A stretch of DNA of 64,000 nt from Parasitella parasitica (Eukaryota; Mucoromycota; Mucoromycetes; Mucorales; Mucoraceae). Below, piece by piece: positions 38,791 to 52,493 of the stretch. The position numbers and the translations under genes are program-made. The DNA lies in assembly GCA_025201805.1 (NCBI GenBank), contig MU619273.1:16800-80799 (forward strand). Direction: 5' to 3'. Positions within the stretch are counted from its first letter, which is position 1; every line of letters starts with the position of its first letter. The notes under the pieces are model-generated. The model had not been told where the DNA came from, did no database searches, and was given only the letters and a program-made list of their open reading frames with translations.

Positions 38791-39352
38791 AACGATGCTT
38801 TCTCTCTTCCTCCCTTTCTAATATACAATTTAATAAAGTCATTAAATATCAGTACCGATTTTGAGTTAAAGTTGCAGCTTTGCATTTCTTCGAACAATTT
38901 ATGTGAATCGAAATACAATCTACATATACTGAATCAGCTTTGAAACTATACATATGGCTCTATGGCTTTTTCATATTTGTAGCTGCCATTTAATATGTAT
39001 TATTCGGCTATAGCGATGCAATACAAAATGTGGAAAACTTTTTGAAGACAAATAAATCGTAAGCCTATGCTGCAAATAAAGAATGATACATGTAGCAAAG
39101 AATAAAGAGGTAATTTCGTGGTTTTCTAATGGTCTTATAACGAGTCAATCGGGCCCATTGCAGAAGTGATCCAAGGCAAATACAAAATAGTGGTGCAGTC
39201 GCATAAAGGCGTGTTAGCTACATGGTAAACGTACAGATATATCTAATTGACCCTACGTGAACACAAAACCAGTTTTTGAATGTCAAGTCAAGCACCTTTA
39301 ACAAACAGATTATTCTAGATTTCTTCTTTTTCCCCACTTTTTTTTTTTAATT
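38791..39352. other. Spacer, no gene seen
   Basis: AT-rich, between CWH43 and the 3CxxC gene, both rightward. Nothing is supported except that the promoter of the latter must be here. Confidence 0.6.
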
Positions 39353-40273
39353 ATGAGCCACTACACAGATTCCATGCATGAAAAAGCACCCTTCAGTGTT
39401 CGCATTACAAACTTTGCTTGCAATGAGTGCGATAGACGTTGGAGCAGTGCAAATGGAAGTCTGCAAGATTATCAAAAGTGCAAATATTGCTATACCAAGT
39501 GCTATCCCCTGGGCCATAAAATACGAGCACCTAATAAAACTGGAAACGAGAACAGAGAGACATATCAAGGGCATATTAAAGAGCTTTGCGGAAAATGTCA
39601 AAGATTAGGAAAGTCATGTATGATGCTTGAAAACGATTATGATGACAGTTACAGGGTCATTACCAATGCTGATGGCGAAGACATGTACCTGGATCGAGCA
39701 TTTCAATTGAAAGCAAGTAAAACAGAGAATATGCATGTTATGGAACGATACGAGCTTAACGAATGGCCTGAACTGGCCTCAAACTCATTCCAATACGTCC
39801 CAAAAGTAAGAGATCAAGGCAGATCAAGCAAATTCAATGCAGTGTCTTCAAGCTCAGAAGAAATAACCTCAGTAGGGATTACAGCAGCGGAAACCTTGAA
39901 AGAAATAATTCAAAAAGCTCGGCGAGAGTCAAATGAAATGAGCAATGAAGAAGTTGACGACGAATTCATCGCTAATCATGACTATTCCAACTATGTCGAA
40001 GAATATGACTGCAATGATGTATGGGGAATCTGGGCATACGACTCTATGGCTTCCGATCAAGACGATGAATGGAGCTGCATGGATTTCAGTAGCAGACTGA
40101 ACCAGGATAATGATGATGGTAATGAGCTCGTAGGTTTGTTTGACGATTGTGATGAACGCGGTTTGGAAGAGAATGGTCAATATCTCTCAAGCCAAGACCA
40201 GGAAGCCTATTTCAATGATAATTTACAAAGAATTGAGAACTTGCATTTTGCAGATGAAGAATACATGTCTTAA
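39353..40273 (+). CDS. 3CxxC-type zinc-finger protein
   Basis: Intronless 306-aa protein. Residues about 14-85 carry the 3CxxC zinc-finger pattern: NFACNECDRRWSSANG, then YQKCKYCYTKCYPLGHKI, a spacer, and GHIKELCGKCQRLGKSC. This domain is known from fungal and animal proteins (receptor-transporter-like) and presumably binds zinc. The rest (about 95-306) is acidic, rich in Asp, Glu, Ser and Asn (SNEEVDDEFI, DQDDEWSCMDFS, NQDNDDGNELVG) and probably disordered. There is no signal peptide or membrane segment. The biochemical role is unknown. Start chosen at the first Met, 15 codons before the finger. Confidence 0.75.
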   Translation: MSHYTDSMHEKAPFSVRITNFACNECDRRWSSANGSLQDYQKCKYCYTKCYPLGHKIRAPNKTGNENRETYQGHIKELCGKCQRLGKSCMMLENDYDDSYRVITNADGEDMYLDRAFQLKASKTENMHVMERYELNEWPELASNSFQYVPKVRDQGRSSKFNAVSSSSEEITSVGITAAETLKEIIQKARRESNEMSNEEVDDEFIANHDYSNYVEEYDCNDVWGIWAYDSMASDQDDEWSCMDFSSRLNQDNDDGNELVGLFDDCDERGLEENGQYLSSQDQEAYFNDNLQRIENLHFADEEYMS

Positions 40274-43200
40274 ACGTTCGAAAATTCAAATCAAAAGTTA
40301 TCAAACAAAGTATTTATAACACATAACAGTAATATCATTAAATAATAAATAAATACCGCCTCATTTCTATGTAGTTATTTCCAGATTGAGCTCTCACAAA
40401 CTAAAGTAGGAGCACTATGTATGATTTCCGAGTACTATCTGTATTGTGTACGATCAGCTGTTTGATATGTATACCTGTCAAGTAAGCTATAAGCAAGGGC
40501 ATTTCATGGTTTTATGATTCATAGGAGCACTCTAAGATAATGCTTTTCTATTATTACATAATGGATCAGCAAAAACCAATATTTTATGTACAAAACGCGT
40601 GTTAGCAACGTATTAAGTCCATGGATTTCAATGAAGTTACTTTCTGTATTAAATCTAATGTATGTAACCATTACATTGCTTAAGAGACTTGTTCAAGTAA
40701 TACAAACATCGTCATTTATCAATCAAAACGCGTCAGTTGCTTATGTTTGTTGCAACAAACAAGGAAAGTAGCTTCGCATATATTCCGTTTGCTTATCTAG
40801 CCATAAGTCAAAGATGACATATACTTATATTAGGTAAACGTAAAAGACGCATAAAAAAAGAAAGAACTAAGAGCTTTAATAATATAGACTTGTTTTTCCA
40901 TAGATTATTTTCATCGAGTCCCAAGGGTTTGCGTATTAGATCATTGATTTTTGGAGTATATAAACATATGTCGGATTTCCGCCTCTTCGCTTTTAATCTC
41001 TCAGTTTCTTCCCTTCTTCCCCCCCCCCCATTTACTTCTTTGAAGTATTTTCAGGTAGGTTTTTACAAATCTTAATAAGTATGCGTGCTTCATGTCTTTG
41101 CGTAGGTATGTAGAATGGTAATTTCCCAAGCTGGAATAATGAGAGTGCATATTCTATCCACAAAATTGCTCTAAAAAAAATTCTTTTGCTGATGCATCAA
41201 GTTAAAAGTCTATCTTTTGTTGATACTTTTTTTTGTCAACCTCTTCAAAATGTTTCCTCTTTATTACTCTAGATGGATGAGGTTCCAAGGTATCTTTTTT
41301 CTAAGATGTCTGTTGTTCCCTTTTAACGCTTAACATAAGCTCTTGGCTTAGAATGTTTGAATGTTCCCAACTCTTTTTACTCTTTCGACCTTCAATGATG
41401 TTCTCTTTGACTTTAGAATGCGTGAATATTCTTTTACTCTGATGTTTCCACGTATTTACTTTCAAAGCTAACTCTAGCTCAAGCTTTTCATGGCTTTTTA
41501 TTTACTGTTTCGTAGTGGAGCGTTATTAACAGGCTCTCCGATGTTGTATGATGTTTCTGTTGATTTTACTACAGTGTTTATGATATATGTATATGGCCTT
41601 TTTTCTTGCCATCACTCCCTAGCCCATAATTTTTTGTGGTATTTGATTGCTCTAAGGTGTCTCGAATGCTTTCAACATATACGCACATTTCTCCATGCAC
41701 TCACTCTCTAGCTTAGGTATTCGTAAACTAGTAGCCTTTCTTTAAATGTATCACTCGAGTGTTTGCACTATTTATTTATACTTTGGTTTAGCCTAAAATG
41801 TTGTTCCAGCATTTTCTATCACATCCTTGTTGGACATAAATCACTGGCTGGTCTAAATAGAAGTAATCTCACATAATATAATATAATAGTTTGAACCAAG
41901 CTCATTAAATCTTCTCACTTTATATACAATCTCTGTATCTCTGCCGCGGTTCCACCAATTTTCATGATTTTCAAAACGGAATTTGAAGTGAATAAAGTGT
42001 ATCATCCCATGGCTTGGTTTCCATGGAAATAAATTGATTCACATAACATTTATTTGCTCTCGAATCTTAAAGCAGAGGATTTATAACAATGGGTAATGCT
42101 TGAGAGACGCATTGATGTTTTAGTGTGTGAAGAATTTACTCGTAATTATTTAACATTTTTGAAAAAACAGAGCACAACTCTTATTATAGCAAATTCTAGT
42201 TGATTTATATTTGAACCTATCATGCTTTGTATCCTCTTTTTGTTGAAATAATATGTGAAACGCCTCGTTATATCCACATCAAGTGTATAATAATAATAGC
42301 TAATGGTCTACGTAGCTACATTTTTGTGTTCCTCTCAATCCCTCAAGTCTCCGGCATATCCCTGCAATCAGATAGTGTTTGCTAATCTGCCATATCCATG
42401 GATAAGTCAAATTTGTGCTGTTATATAAAATATGCTCATGATGCGTATTAAATTGATCAGGGGAATAGTATGAGCTAAATATGTGCAATGATTACCAATT
42501 TGTTTACATGAAAAATCCATCTCTGCGCCAAACAGTGTTTTCGTGCATTCATTGATCAACACATGTCGTTACGAACAGTAACTTTATATTCATCCTACAC
42601 ATTATTTCTATCGAGCATATCTCATACCTACATCTCCCATGTCGTCTTTACTTGGCAAAAATATTTTTAAAAATTAAGGAAAGGATTTAGCTTATATAGT
42701 TAGTTTAATCAACAACAAATAAAACAATCGATAGAATCAGGAGTACAGTTTACGTCCCCAAAATTTTACTTTTTAGGATGGTTCAAGCGGTTGTGTAATC
42801 GATACTTTGAACATTTAACATTTATTATAATGTCTAATGGCACCTACAGCACCAATCTACGTAAAAGGCATCCCGAAATATTTAGGTTTGTGTATCTCAG
42901 ATGATAATAATAATAAGGCAGAGGATTTGAGTGTCTCGAATGCTTAACCTTCTTTTCAGAAATCATGGGGATACTATTACTACAATCAAACAATACGACC
43001 GACTCCTTTTGCAACGTTACTACTGTACGTATAATGCACTGAATGTGTACTAGGTCATTTCAGAAGAAGATTTTGTTACATATTGTACTCAACTGGCGTG
43101 CAGCAATTCAGTACAATCAATAGGTAAGGTACGGCATTGGCTTTTGCAACTCTTTATGGGTATATTACTTTATTTCTCCTGCCATAAGTTGTAATTTCAT

Positions 43201-44436
43201 CACCTGGTTTTTTTTTTTCCAAAGCCATGCAATTCTGATTATAAATGCTGATCTTATCCGAAATGTCTGATACAGATGGCTATATGGAACTTGCGCACTT
43301 ATAACAATTGCACTGTTTCAGTTTAGCATTAAAACCATCTACTTTTGAAATTCTAACCGACGGTTTTATGCTTGTAGTCGAATAGCGATATTCGATCTTT
43401 TCAAATGGAATAGAAATCAGAGCCACCATGTATGTCAAACATTCAGCACATTTAGTGCATGGGCAGAAGAAATACCCGAAAAAACTGTATTATTCGTAAA
43501 GATAATGCCATTCTCCAATGACACGGACGTGGCCATTCTAATCTATATTGCTGGTTTTTTAATATAACGGTTTAGGTGTCCAACTCTGCTATTTTTTGGG
43601 TATGAATATCCTTGCCAAACTATAACATTATCTCGATATAGTTATTATTATCTTTGTTCGACTTTGAATAAGCAGATTTCAGTCTACCCAGCTGGAAATC
43701 AGCTAATTGCATCCAAAGTGTCTTGCTTTCTGAAAAAAACCCAGTACTCGGACCCAATCATATGGCTTTTTTGATTAACCTTCACCGTTTGTTACACAAT
43801 GGTTGAGTGCCCAAAAAGGGGGATACAATGGTGGCCATATGAACTATTGTAAGAGTAATCATTAGGAGCCAAACAAATAAATCATTTAATCGTGTGCACA
43901 ATTTAGATTCTGCGAAAAAAAAATTTAAGGAAAAACTACAACATTTGTCATGTTAGTGTAGGCAAAATACGTCAAAGTAGGGCACCTCATTAAATGGCAT
44001 GCATTGCCCTAATTATTTTCAAAATACCTCAATTGGCAAGACCAAATTTCTAATTCTTGCATGCAAATTAAGATTAGCATTCTTATCCAAAAGATGCAAT
44101 TCAAAATGGGTTATACGTGTTTTTTGACTTGCAGATGAAGAAACCTTGGTTTTTGCATTTGGAACGTTGTGAAAAAAGAACATTTCATCGTGATCAGCCT
44201 TGAAAATTCGACACATAGAAGCAATTTAATCATAAATAAAAGAGCGTAAAGTACGATATATAATGAACGGAGTAAAAGAACGTGATGTATATAAATATAT
44301 GGTAATAAAGGTCAAAGCATAATATGTGATCTTTCAATAGTTGGGAAAAATAACACGAGGGTGGCATAAGTAGAATCAGGCTGAAAAAAAAAAGATTCAT
44401 TGTGCATTATACATCAACAAAATTGATCGAAAATTG
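40274..44436. other. 4.1-kb gene-poor AT-rich region
   Basis: No complete gene. Pyrimidine-rich stretches (40990-41800) and scattered short frames (for example 41490-41711, hydrophobic, 73 codons) have no splice or domain support. Possible gene remnants at 42835-43567 are listed separately. No inverted or tandem repeat of transposon type was spotted. Confidence 0.45.
42835..43567 (+). pseudogene. Possible remnant of a multi-exon gene (unidentified)
   Basis: Several protein-like segments lie in a row on the plus strand but do not join cleanly. One is at about 42830 (MSNGTYSTNLRKRHPEIF, with a basic His-Pro end reminiscent of a BED or C2H2 finger). A second is at about 43055 (VISEEDFVTYCTQLACSN, followed by a GTAAGG donor). 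A third is an open frame to the TAA at 43565-43567 containing FYACSRIAIFDLFKWNRN and TFSTFSAWAEEIPEKTVLF. They may be exons of a degenerate gene or of a divergent living one; some candidate introns would be too short. I do not recognise the family. Confidence 0.22.
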
Positions 44437-45671
44437 TCAAGATTTGCTGTTGTTGCTGGATGGTGGTTGATATTGCGATTTTTCTCTAGTTTGAGCGAGC
44501 TGCAGTTCTAGTTCTAGTTTTTTTATTGACAGAGCATCACGATCTAATTCTATTTCTGCTAGTCGAATAGCATACTCCATTTTATTTCGTTCATAATCTG
44601 ATTTTATTGCTTCATATTCGGCTTGTTTAGCATTGTATGAAGCTTTTTTGGCGGCATATCTTGCAATTCTTACGCTAGAAGAAGCTGTGCTGCTGTTGCT
44701 AGTGCTGCTTCCTTGGCTTGCCTTCCTCTTTATCCTGCCATCACTTTGATCATCCTCTACAGGAGGAAGATCAACCGCTGGGACGCGCGGAAGAGACCTT
44801 AAATAAATCCGAATTAATTACATTCCGATTATTGAGCTATGTCTAGAATTGATATGATATTTACCATGTACTACGCATAAGATGTGAAGGGATAGATAGT
44901 GCTCTTAAGCGATCCTCGTTAAGATGTGGTAATACGGTTGAATTTGAGCTTGCATTATAGGTAGTAGTAGAAGGGGAAGCCGAAGAAGTCGAATCACAAT
45001 CAGGTCGAGGGAGAACTGAGTTGCTACTATTCGCATTATGTTGGTGCTGCTGTTGTTGTGAAGTATGATGTGAAGCTCTACTGTTAGGGGAATAAGGAAC
45101 AGTTGAAGAAGATGGTGTGGGAATCGTTGTAATACTAGACGCAATAGGCGAAGTAGAAATAGGAGGGATATATCCATCCGTTCGTTGGTTACCAAAAAGT
45201 TGTTTACATTGCTTATGGAATTTGCTCACTTCTCTTATTTTTTCTAGGAGTATTTCTATTAGTATAAGTAGCTTTGACCACTTAGATCAGTTATATACTA
45301 CCGTTAATCAATGCTTCATCCTTTGTACATGTATTCAATTGTAATCTCAATTGTTCTGCTTCTCGAAATCCTTTTTCAAGAGACATCAATTTAGATCGAA
45401 CTGATATTGCCATGTATTCATCACCATCAAATAGTTTTTTTGCTACTTCACGGCATGCTTGTGCCTTATTCCTAGCTAATTTGCCATCATTTTCAGGCAA
45501 GGTTAACCAATTCAATATTTTCTTTACTTCATCATCGGACCAGTATTTGTAGTTGCGAGGTTTTTTGGACAAATGGATATGTTCCTGAGATGCTTCGTTC
45601 GAATGAGACGAGGAGGGAGGGGTTTCTGGGATAAACTTGACGTCGCGCGTGGGTGAGCCAGTTATTGACAT
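44437..45671 (-). CDS. Myb/SANT-like DNA-binding protein with C-terminal coiled coil
   Basis: Exons (complement): 45302..45671, 44865..45243, 44437..44797; 369 aa, phases 1 and 2, all GT-AG. The N-terminus is a Pro/Ser leader and then, from about residue 35, a Myb/SANT- or trihelix-like module: NYKYWSDDEVKKILNWLTLP, RNKAQACREVAKKLFDGDEY, then a helix SKLMSLEKGFREAEQLRL. This continues across intron 1 into EKIREVSKFHKQCKQLFGNQ. The middle (about 140-250) is low-complexity Ser/Thr/Pro/Gln (QQQQHQHNANSSNSV). The C-terminal about 80 residues form a charged Ala-rich coiled coil (AEYEAIKSDYERNKMEYAIR, ALSIKKLELELQLAQ). Nuclear DNA binding is inferred from the domain; targets are unknown. It could also derive from a domesticated transposon gene. 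Confidence 0.68.
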
Positions 45672-46676
45672 ATATAATTAGCTGTTATTTACAAGAAAAC
45701 AAGAAAAATAAAGAAAATAAAAAGGGGGCAAATAAGCTATTATTTTGTTATGTAAATGTGCGATGGAAGCGAAAATTGTCTTTTTGAATTCCAAAAAAAA
45801 CAATAAAATAGAGATGTAATTATTTTTTTAAGAAAAAAAAATGAAAAGGAGAACGAAGAAGAAAGAAAAAGAGGACCAGAACAAAACAGAATCTGAAATG
45901 CCTTATTTTGTATTGATTTTTTTTTTTTTTTTTTTTTATTTTTCAAACGTTATAAAAAGGGAAGGGCGAAACCTTTCTTGGTTTAAAAAAGCCGATTTTT
46001 TTCTCTTTTCAAACATAAATTACTGTCAAACCCCATGTTAGCCTCAATTTTTGGTTATTTTTTGTTGCATATAACGAGATCTTGAAGCAGAGATCAAAAA
46101 CCTTCAATGTCGGGATTTCATTTACTAACTAGAAACTACACAACATTAGGTATATCCGAGTTTGCCTGCAAGTGGCAAGGGGTTTTTTAGTATAAATCGA
46201 GATAAAGTATAGTTATTAACAAAAATATTAAAATGTTTAGGACTTAAACGCTTTTTATATGTAATACAAAAGTCTATAAACTATAAACTTACGATGCCCA
46301 AAAAAGATTTTGAAAGCGGAGTTTATAGCGTCAATTAAAATGAGCCCTGATTTTGCATTTCGAAGTTTAAGGGGAATATTACGTTCAAATCATCCAAATA
46401 TTAAACATAATAATAGGCTTTTTTTTAATTTATTTCAAGATAGAGTTCAATCAATTGAATGGAAAATCAATTGGTCAAATTGGAGCTTGCTTTTTTATTT
46501 GTGGCTAAGAGCATACCATTTTTTCGCTAATAGACATTATACGGTTCCACAACGGACTCGGCAACCTAATAATGGTTTCAAAAGTCACAGGAAATGGTTG
46601 TAGGTGTGCAGAGTGGGATATCGGGACCCATATCATGCAAGGAAGAGGTTTTCATTTTGTATTTCATAAAATAGTA
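45672..46676. other. Divergent spacer between the Myb-like gene and VPS34
   Basis: AT-rich, with long A and T homopolymers (45850-45940). Short frames such as 46310-46603 contain low-complexity residues only. Both promoters must lie here. Confidence 0.5.
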
Positions 46677-49600
46677 ATGGATTTCTCGTATTGTCTCACA
46701 AAGGATGTTAAACTTCCAGTGTCTATAAGAATGTAAGATGTTAAGTTTCAAATATTTCATGTAATAACAAGAAACAAAGTGCCACATTAGAAGGAAAACG
46801 CGATCCACTTCAGCAACAAGAGTAAATAGCGAGCTTACAAGAAAAACTTGACTAATAACGATATATTCATAGTAATTTACCTTATCTATATATTACAGTT
46901 CAATTATTTGCTGATAATAAACCATTAACCGTTCCTGTGAAGACTAGTTACAAAGCATTTCGAAATCACTGGAGGTATACTAGCTTTAATCGAAGGAATA
47001 TAATAGACTAACTCCATAATCAAAAGTTGGAATGAATGGCTTACTTTACCTATAAAATACTGTGATCTACCATCGTCTGCACAGTTTGCTATTACAGTAT
47101 GGGAAACTATTGGACCTCGAAAAGTGAAGCCCGTTGGAGGCACTACTTTAAGATTATTTGGAAAACAATTGTAAGTTACATCCCGCTCAAATTGATAAAA
47201 CAAGACTAATTGCTGTGGTATTGTTTGGTAGCACACTGCGTAAAGGGAAACAGAAGCTACGTCTATGGATAGATTGTGAAGCTGATGGAAACCATGATAC
47301 ATCTACACCTAGTAAATTATCCAATATAGATGATAATGACATGAATAAATTGGAAAAAGTACGTATTTCACACGAAATAACTAAAACAGATTACCTATTA
47401 ACGTAAGTCAGTTGATGAAACGATTTGATTGTGGCGACATCCGCCCCGAAGAATGGCTAGATGTCATGGCATTTCGCCAAGTTGAAAATATTCACAAGGT
47501 AACAGCATGCTGTACACAAAATTCATTGTTTTGATTTATTATTGTGATAGAATGTATCCAGTACATCTAATGATTTAGCACTTTATGTCGATTTACCAAA
47601 ATTTGATTTTCCAGTAGTGTATGGAGAAATGGAATATGATTTACCAGGCCCTTTTACGATAGTTCAAACAAACACAGCGCAAAATATTAACGATAATGAG
47701 CCTTTGATGGCTGCCATGAGTCAACATATTTACCCTGATGATAACACTGTTACTGATCAAGATGCCGTGATGCATTATTCCATTATACTTGATCCTGATT
47801 TTCAGCGAGAAAACCCTGTGGAGGCCAAACATCGTCGTTTAGTTCGCAGCCATCGCAATGGTCCTCTTGACCGAGACCTAAAGCCTAATCCAAAGATTCG
47901 AGATGAGTTAAATGTATGTGAAATGTTAAATCTAAAGACTGAATAGCGTTTAACCGCGATTGCTAGAGTATTATGGGGTATCCACCTACCCAAAAACTAA
48001 CTCCAGAAGAAAAAGATTTAGTTTGGAAATTCAGGTTTTATCTCACAAGAGAGAAACGCGTAAAGTATTTGATCGTGTATAATGAGAATGGAATTGACAC
48101 AAGGTAATAGGCCTTGACTAAGTTCTTGAAATGTGTTGTTTGGACCGATCATACTGAAGTTCGGCAAGCTGTGGATTTGTTACCTCTCTGGGTCAACATC
48201 GACGTTGATGACGCATTGGAGCTCTTGGGGAAAGAATTCGAAAACAGATCTGTTCGTTCATATGCTGTCAATCAGCTTCGAAAAGCAGACGACGAGGCAA
48301 GGGCTATATCTGTCATAAAATTTATAATTTTTAATGTGTACTCTTACAGGATTTATTCTTGTATTTACTACAACTGGTTCAAGCATTAAAATTTGAATGC
48401 ACGTCTGATAAAACTCTTGATCCAAATGGGTCTTCATTGGCACAATTCTTAATTGATCGCGCAAGTAGTAATCCCATCTTGGGCACATACTTTTATTGGT
48501 ATGTTATTGTAGAAATCGATGATCTTGTGTGTGGAAAGTTATACGCCAAAGTTGCTTTTCATTTTATCGAAGCATTGATTCAGGTAAGTAACACTGATTT
48601 AAATCATTCCACAAGTCAATAATATATTTGTAGAGCCCAGAAGGTTACAAAAGAAGAAATGACATGAGATGTCAAGGTGTGTTGATTGAAAATCTAACAA
48701 AGTTGGCGCAAAACATACGAATCATGAAAGAACCTAGAGTCAAAAAGGTATGCATGAAAACAAAATCAAACGTAATATTTGAAGCTTTGGCCCTGACCTC
48801 AACCTTAGATTGATCATTTACGTGCAAGAATTGCAGATCCTAAAGGCACATTGTTCAAGTTTAAATCTATTACTCTTCCATTGGAGCCTGATAAGCAGAT
48901 TTCTGGTGTAGTTTCTTGTAAGTAGAAAGAAACATAATTAAAAACGTTTGCTTATAGCTGTGGTTTTATAGCGAAATCGAGTATTTTCAATAGTAATCTT
49001 CAGCCACTGCGAATCACATTCCAATGTCAAGACGGCTCAGAATACCCCATCATATTCAAAGCCGGTGATGATTTAAGACAAGATCAGCTCGTAATTCAAA
49101 TTATCTCACTAATGAACAGATTACTATTGAAAGAAAATCTCGATTTGAAACTGACTCCATACAAGGTTTTAGCAACTGCCGCTGATTCTGGTATGATGCA
49201 GTTTGTGCCATCCATGTCATTAGCTGCAGTGCTCAATGAACATCAAAACAACATTCTCAACTTTTTCAAAGCACATCACCCTAGTTTAGAGCCTGGCAAT
49301 GTTTATGGGATCGATCCAAAAGTGATGGAAACCTATATTCGCAGCTGTGCTGGCTACTGTGTCATCACTTATCTATTAGGTGTTGGTGATCGACATTTGG
49401 ACAATCTATTGCTATCCACTGACGGCCATTTGTTCCATGTTGATTTTGGGTTCATCCTAGGCCGTGATCCAAAGCCTTTCCCTCCACCCATGAAGTTGTG
49501 CAAAGAAATGATTGAAGCCATGGGAGGAGCTAATTCGCCTCATTATTTGAGTTTCCAACAATATTGCTACACTGCATTTACGACCTTGCGTAGAAATGCG

Positions 49601-49877
49601 AATCTTATTTTAAACTTGTTCTCCTTAATGGTGGATGCCAATATCCCAGATATTAAAATTGAACCAGAAAAAGCAGTGATGAAGGTATGCCATTTACACA
49701 AATATAAATCTAAATTGGCACTCATTTTTGTACTAGGTTCAAGAAAAATTCAGACTTGATTTAACAGAAGAAGCAGCTATCAGTTACTTTCGTGGTTTGA
49801 TTTCCGAGAGCGTGAATGCTCTCTTTCCTCAAATCATGGAAACGGTTCATAAGTGGGCTCAATACTGGCGAAGATAA
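46677..49877 (+). CDS. VPS34: Class III phosphatidylinositol 3-kinase VPS34
   Basis: Lipid kinase making PI3P for vacuolar sorting and autophagy on endosomal membranes. Exons: 46677..46732, 46780..46821, one unresolved short exon, 46899..46974, 47027..47170, 47232..47358, 47412..47498, 47551..47913, 47967..48059, 48111..48296, 48350..48583, 48634..48747, 48809..48917, 48972..49684, 49737..49877. Domains in order: C2 ([44 protein letters not shown]), helical/PIK ([20 protein letters not shown]) and kinase ([20 protein letters not shown], catalytic [12 protein letters not shown], metal-binding [14 protein letters not shown]). The C-terminus HKWAQYWRR is the conserved membrane-contacting tail. 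The intron 48297-48349 begins GC instead of GT. The region 46822-46898 must encode about 12 residues of the C2 domain, but no canonical exon keeps the frame. Confidence 0.93.
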
Positions 49878-50052
49878 GATTTTCACATGCAGTTTTGAAT
49901 ATTCAGGGCCAATTTGATTTGTTTAGTCATCTGCAATGGATATTATTTTCCCGTTTATTTAGTAAGATTTTTACCCACACTCCACAGCGCATTACAGTGT
50001 TGAATAAAAGACTACTTTTTCTTTCGTTCCCCTTTCCTCTCTCTTTTTCTAG

Positions 50053-51172
<1,120 letters not shown>

Positions 51173-52205
51173 ATAGCTTTACTATTACACATGAGGAAAG
51201 GACAGAGTCAATGATTTTGAGAAAATCGTTTAGAAGTAATGCATATCATAAATTGACGTCCACTACTAAATATACGTTCAAATAAAATAAATAATCTAAA
51301 GCAAATTAAATTATTTCAATATATACTGGGGCAACATTTTTATCTCAGGATCCCATAGTGCCTTCAAATCAATACAATCTTTACATTACATATGGTAGAT
51401 TGTAAAAGTTGTCAGTAGAAAACGGTAATTTTTATACAAGAATTGCATATAAACGTCTCTAAGTTTTGGTAAAAAAGTTAAGGCATGTTTTATACTTGGG
51501 CTAATACAGGCACGATTATCTGATAAGTGCTTGATTTCTATTGGCGACGCATATATCAAAATTTATGCGCAAAATCTTTTTTTTTTTTTGCAGTAGCGAG
51601 ATCAGACCTGGAAAACATAGGGTAAATTCAGTACTATCTGATGCATACTTTTATTTTGAATGAATTATCCTATGACACAACAAACCCTAATATTATGGTA
51701 GGGACAGGAAGATGACTAAAAATATCCGATTTATGGTTACTACCCATTTTATTATGGACATCCGTATGGATAGAAAAACTGATTTTAATAATTTATGTGT
51801 CGAAAACCATAAAAACAAGTAATAGTCTTTTGTAATTACAGTTATTGAAAAAGAAAATAACCTTAATGTACACTATAGCATTGAATTGCACGAAACAAAC
51901 CGCTCAATTAATGACAAGTAATAATAAGATGTTGAAGTACTGCAACAGTAGCTTGATAAAAAAGCACACACATCCATATCTGTTTACAAAAAAAACATTG
52001 TTAATACTACACAAATAAATAACATTTTATTAGCATCGTCGACGCGGTATGCCTTGACAAATAAGAGCGGTTCTTCCTACTCTCTTGGCCGGTCTACTGT
52101 CTGCTTTAACAGTATCTTGGCTCTCTAAATAATAAGATTTTTAAACGCATTATTAGTAAAGAGTCGCCTTATTCAATATTTAATACAGTGTTTGTGGTCT
52201 CCCAA
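51173..52205. other. Spacer, no gene seen
   Basis: AT-rich 1-kb region after the nitronate monooxygenase gene. No supported open frame or repeat; homopolymers only. Confidence 0.55.
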
Positions 52206-52493
52206 TCATTCAAGAGGCATGAAGTCGTCAAGACTTCGATCTTGAGAAAGACCTTTATCAAAGAAACCAGTATTACCGTCAGCGTTGGAGGTATTATTTC
52301 CGGGAAATTGCATCATGTACTAGTTATCAGAAATGGCACCAGCAGCAGAGGTTGATGTGTCAATAGCATCATTAGCAGAAGAAGGGGAGAGAGGCGCAAC
52401 AACAGAAGAGAGAGAAGGGGCATCAGCACCAGAAGGGCTTTCGCGAGCGAATAGCTTTTCACTTTTCTTCTTCCAGAATCCTAGCCAGAATGA

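Noticed and set aside
41490..41711. 73-codon hydrophobic plus-strand frame
   Set aside because: Falls in a T-rich tract that yields Phe/Leu/Ser codons by chance; no other support.
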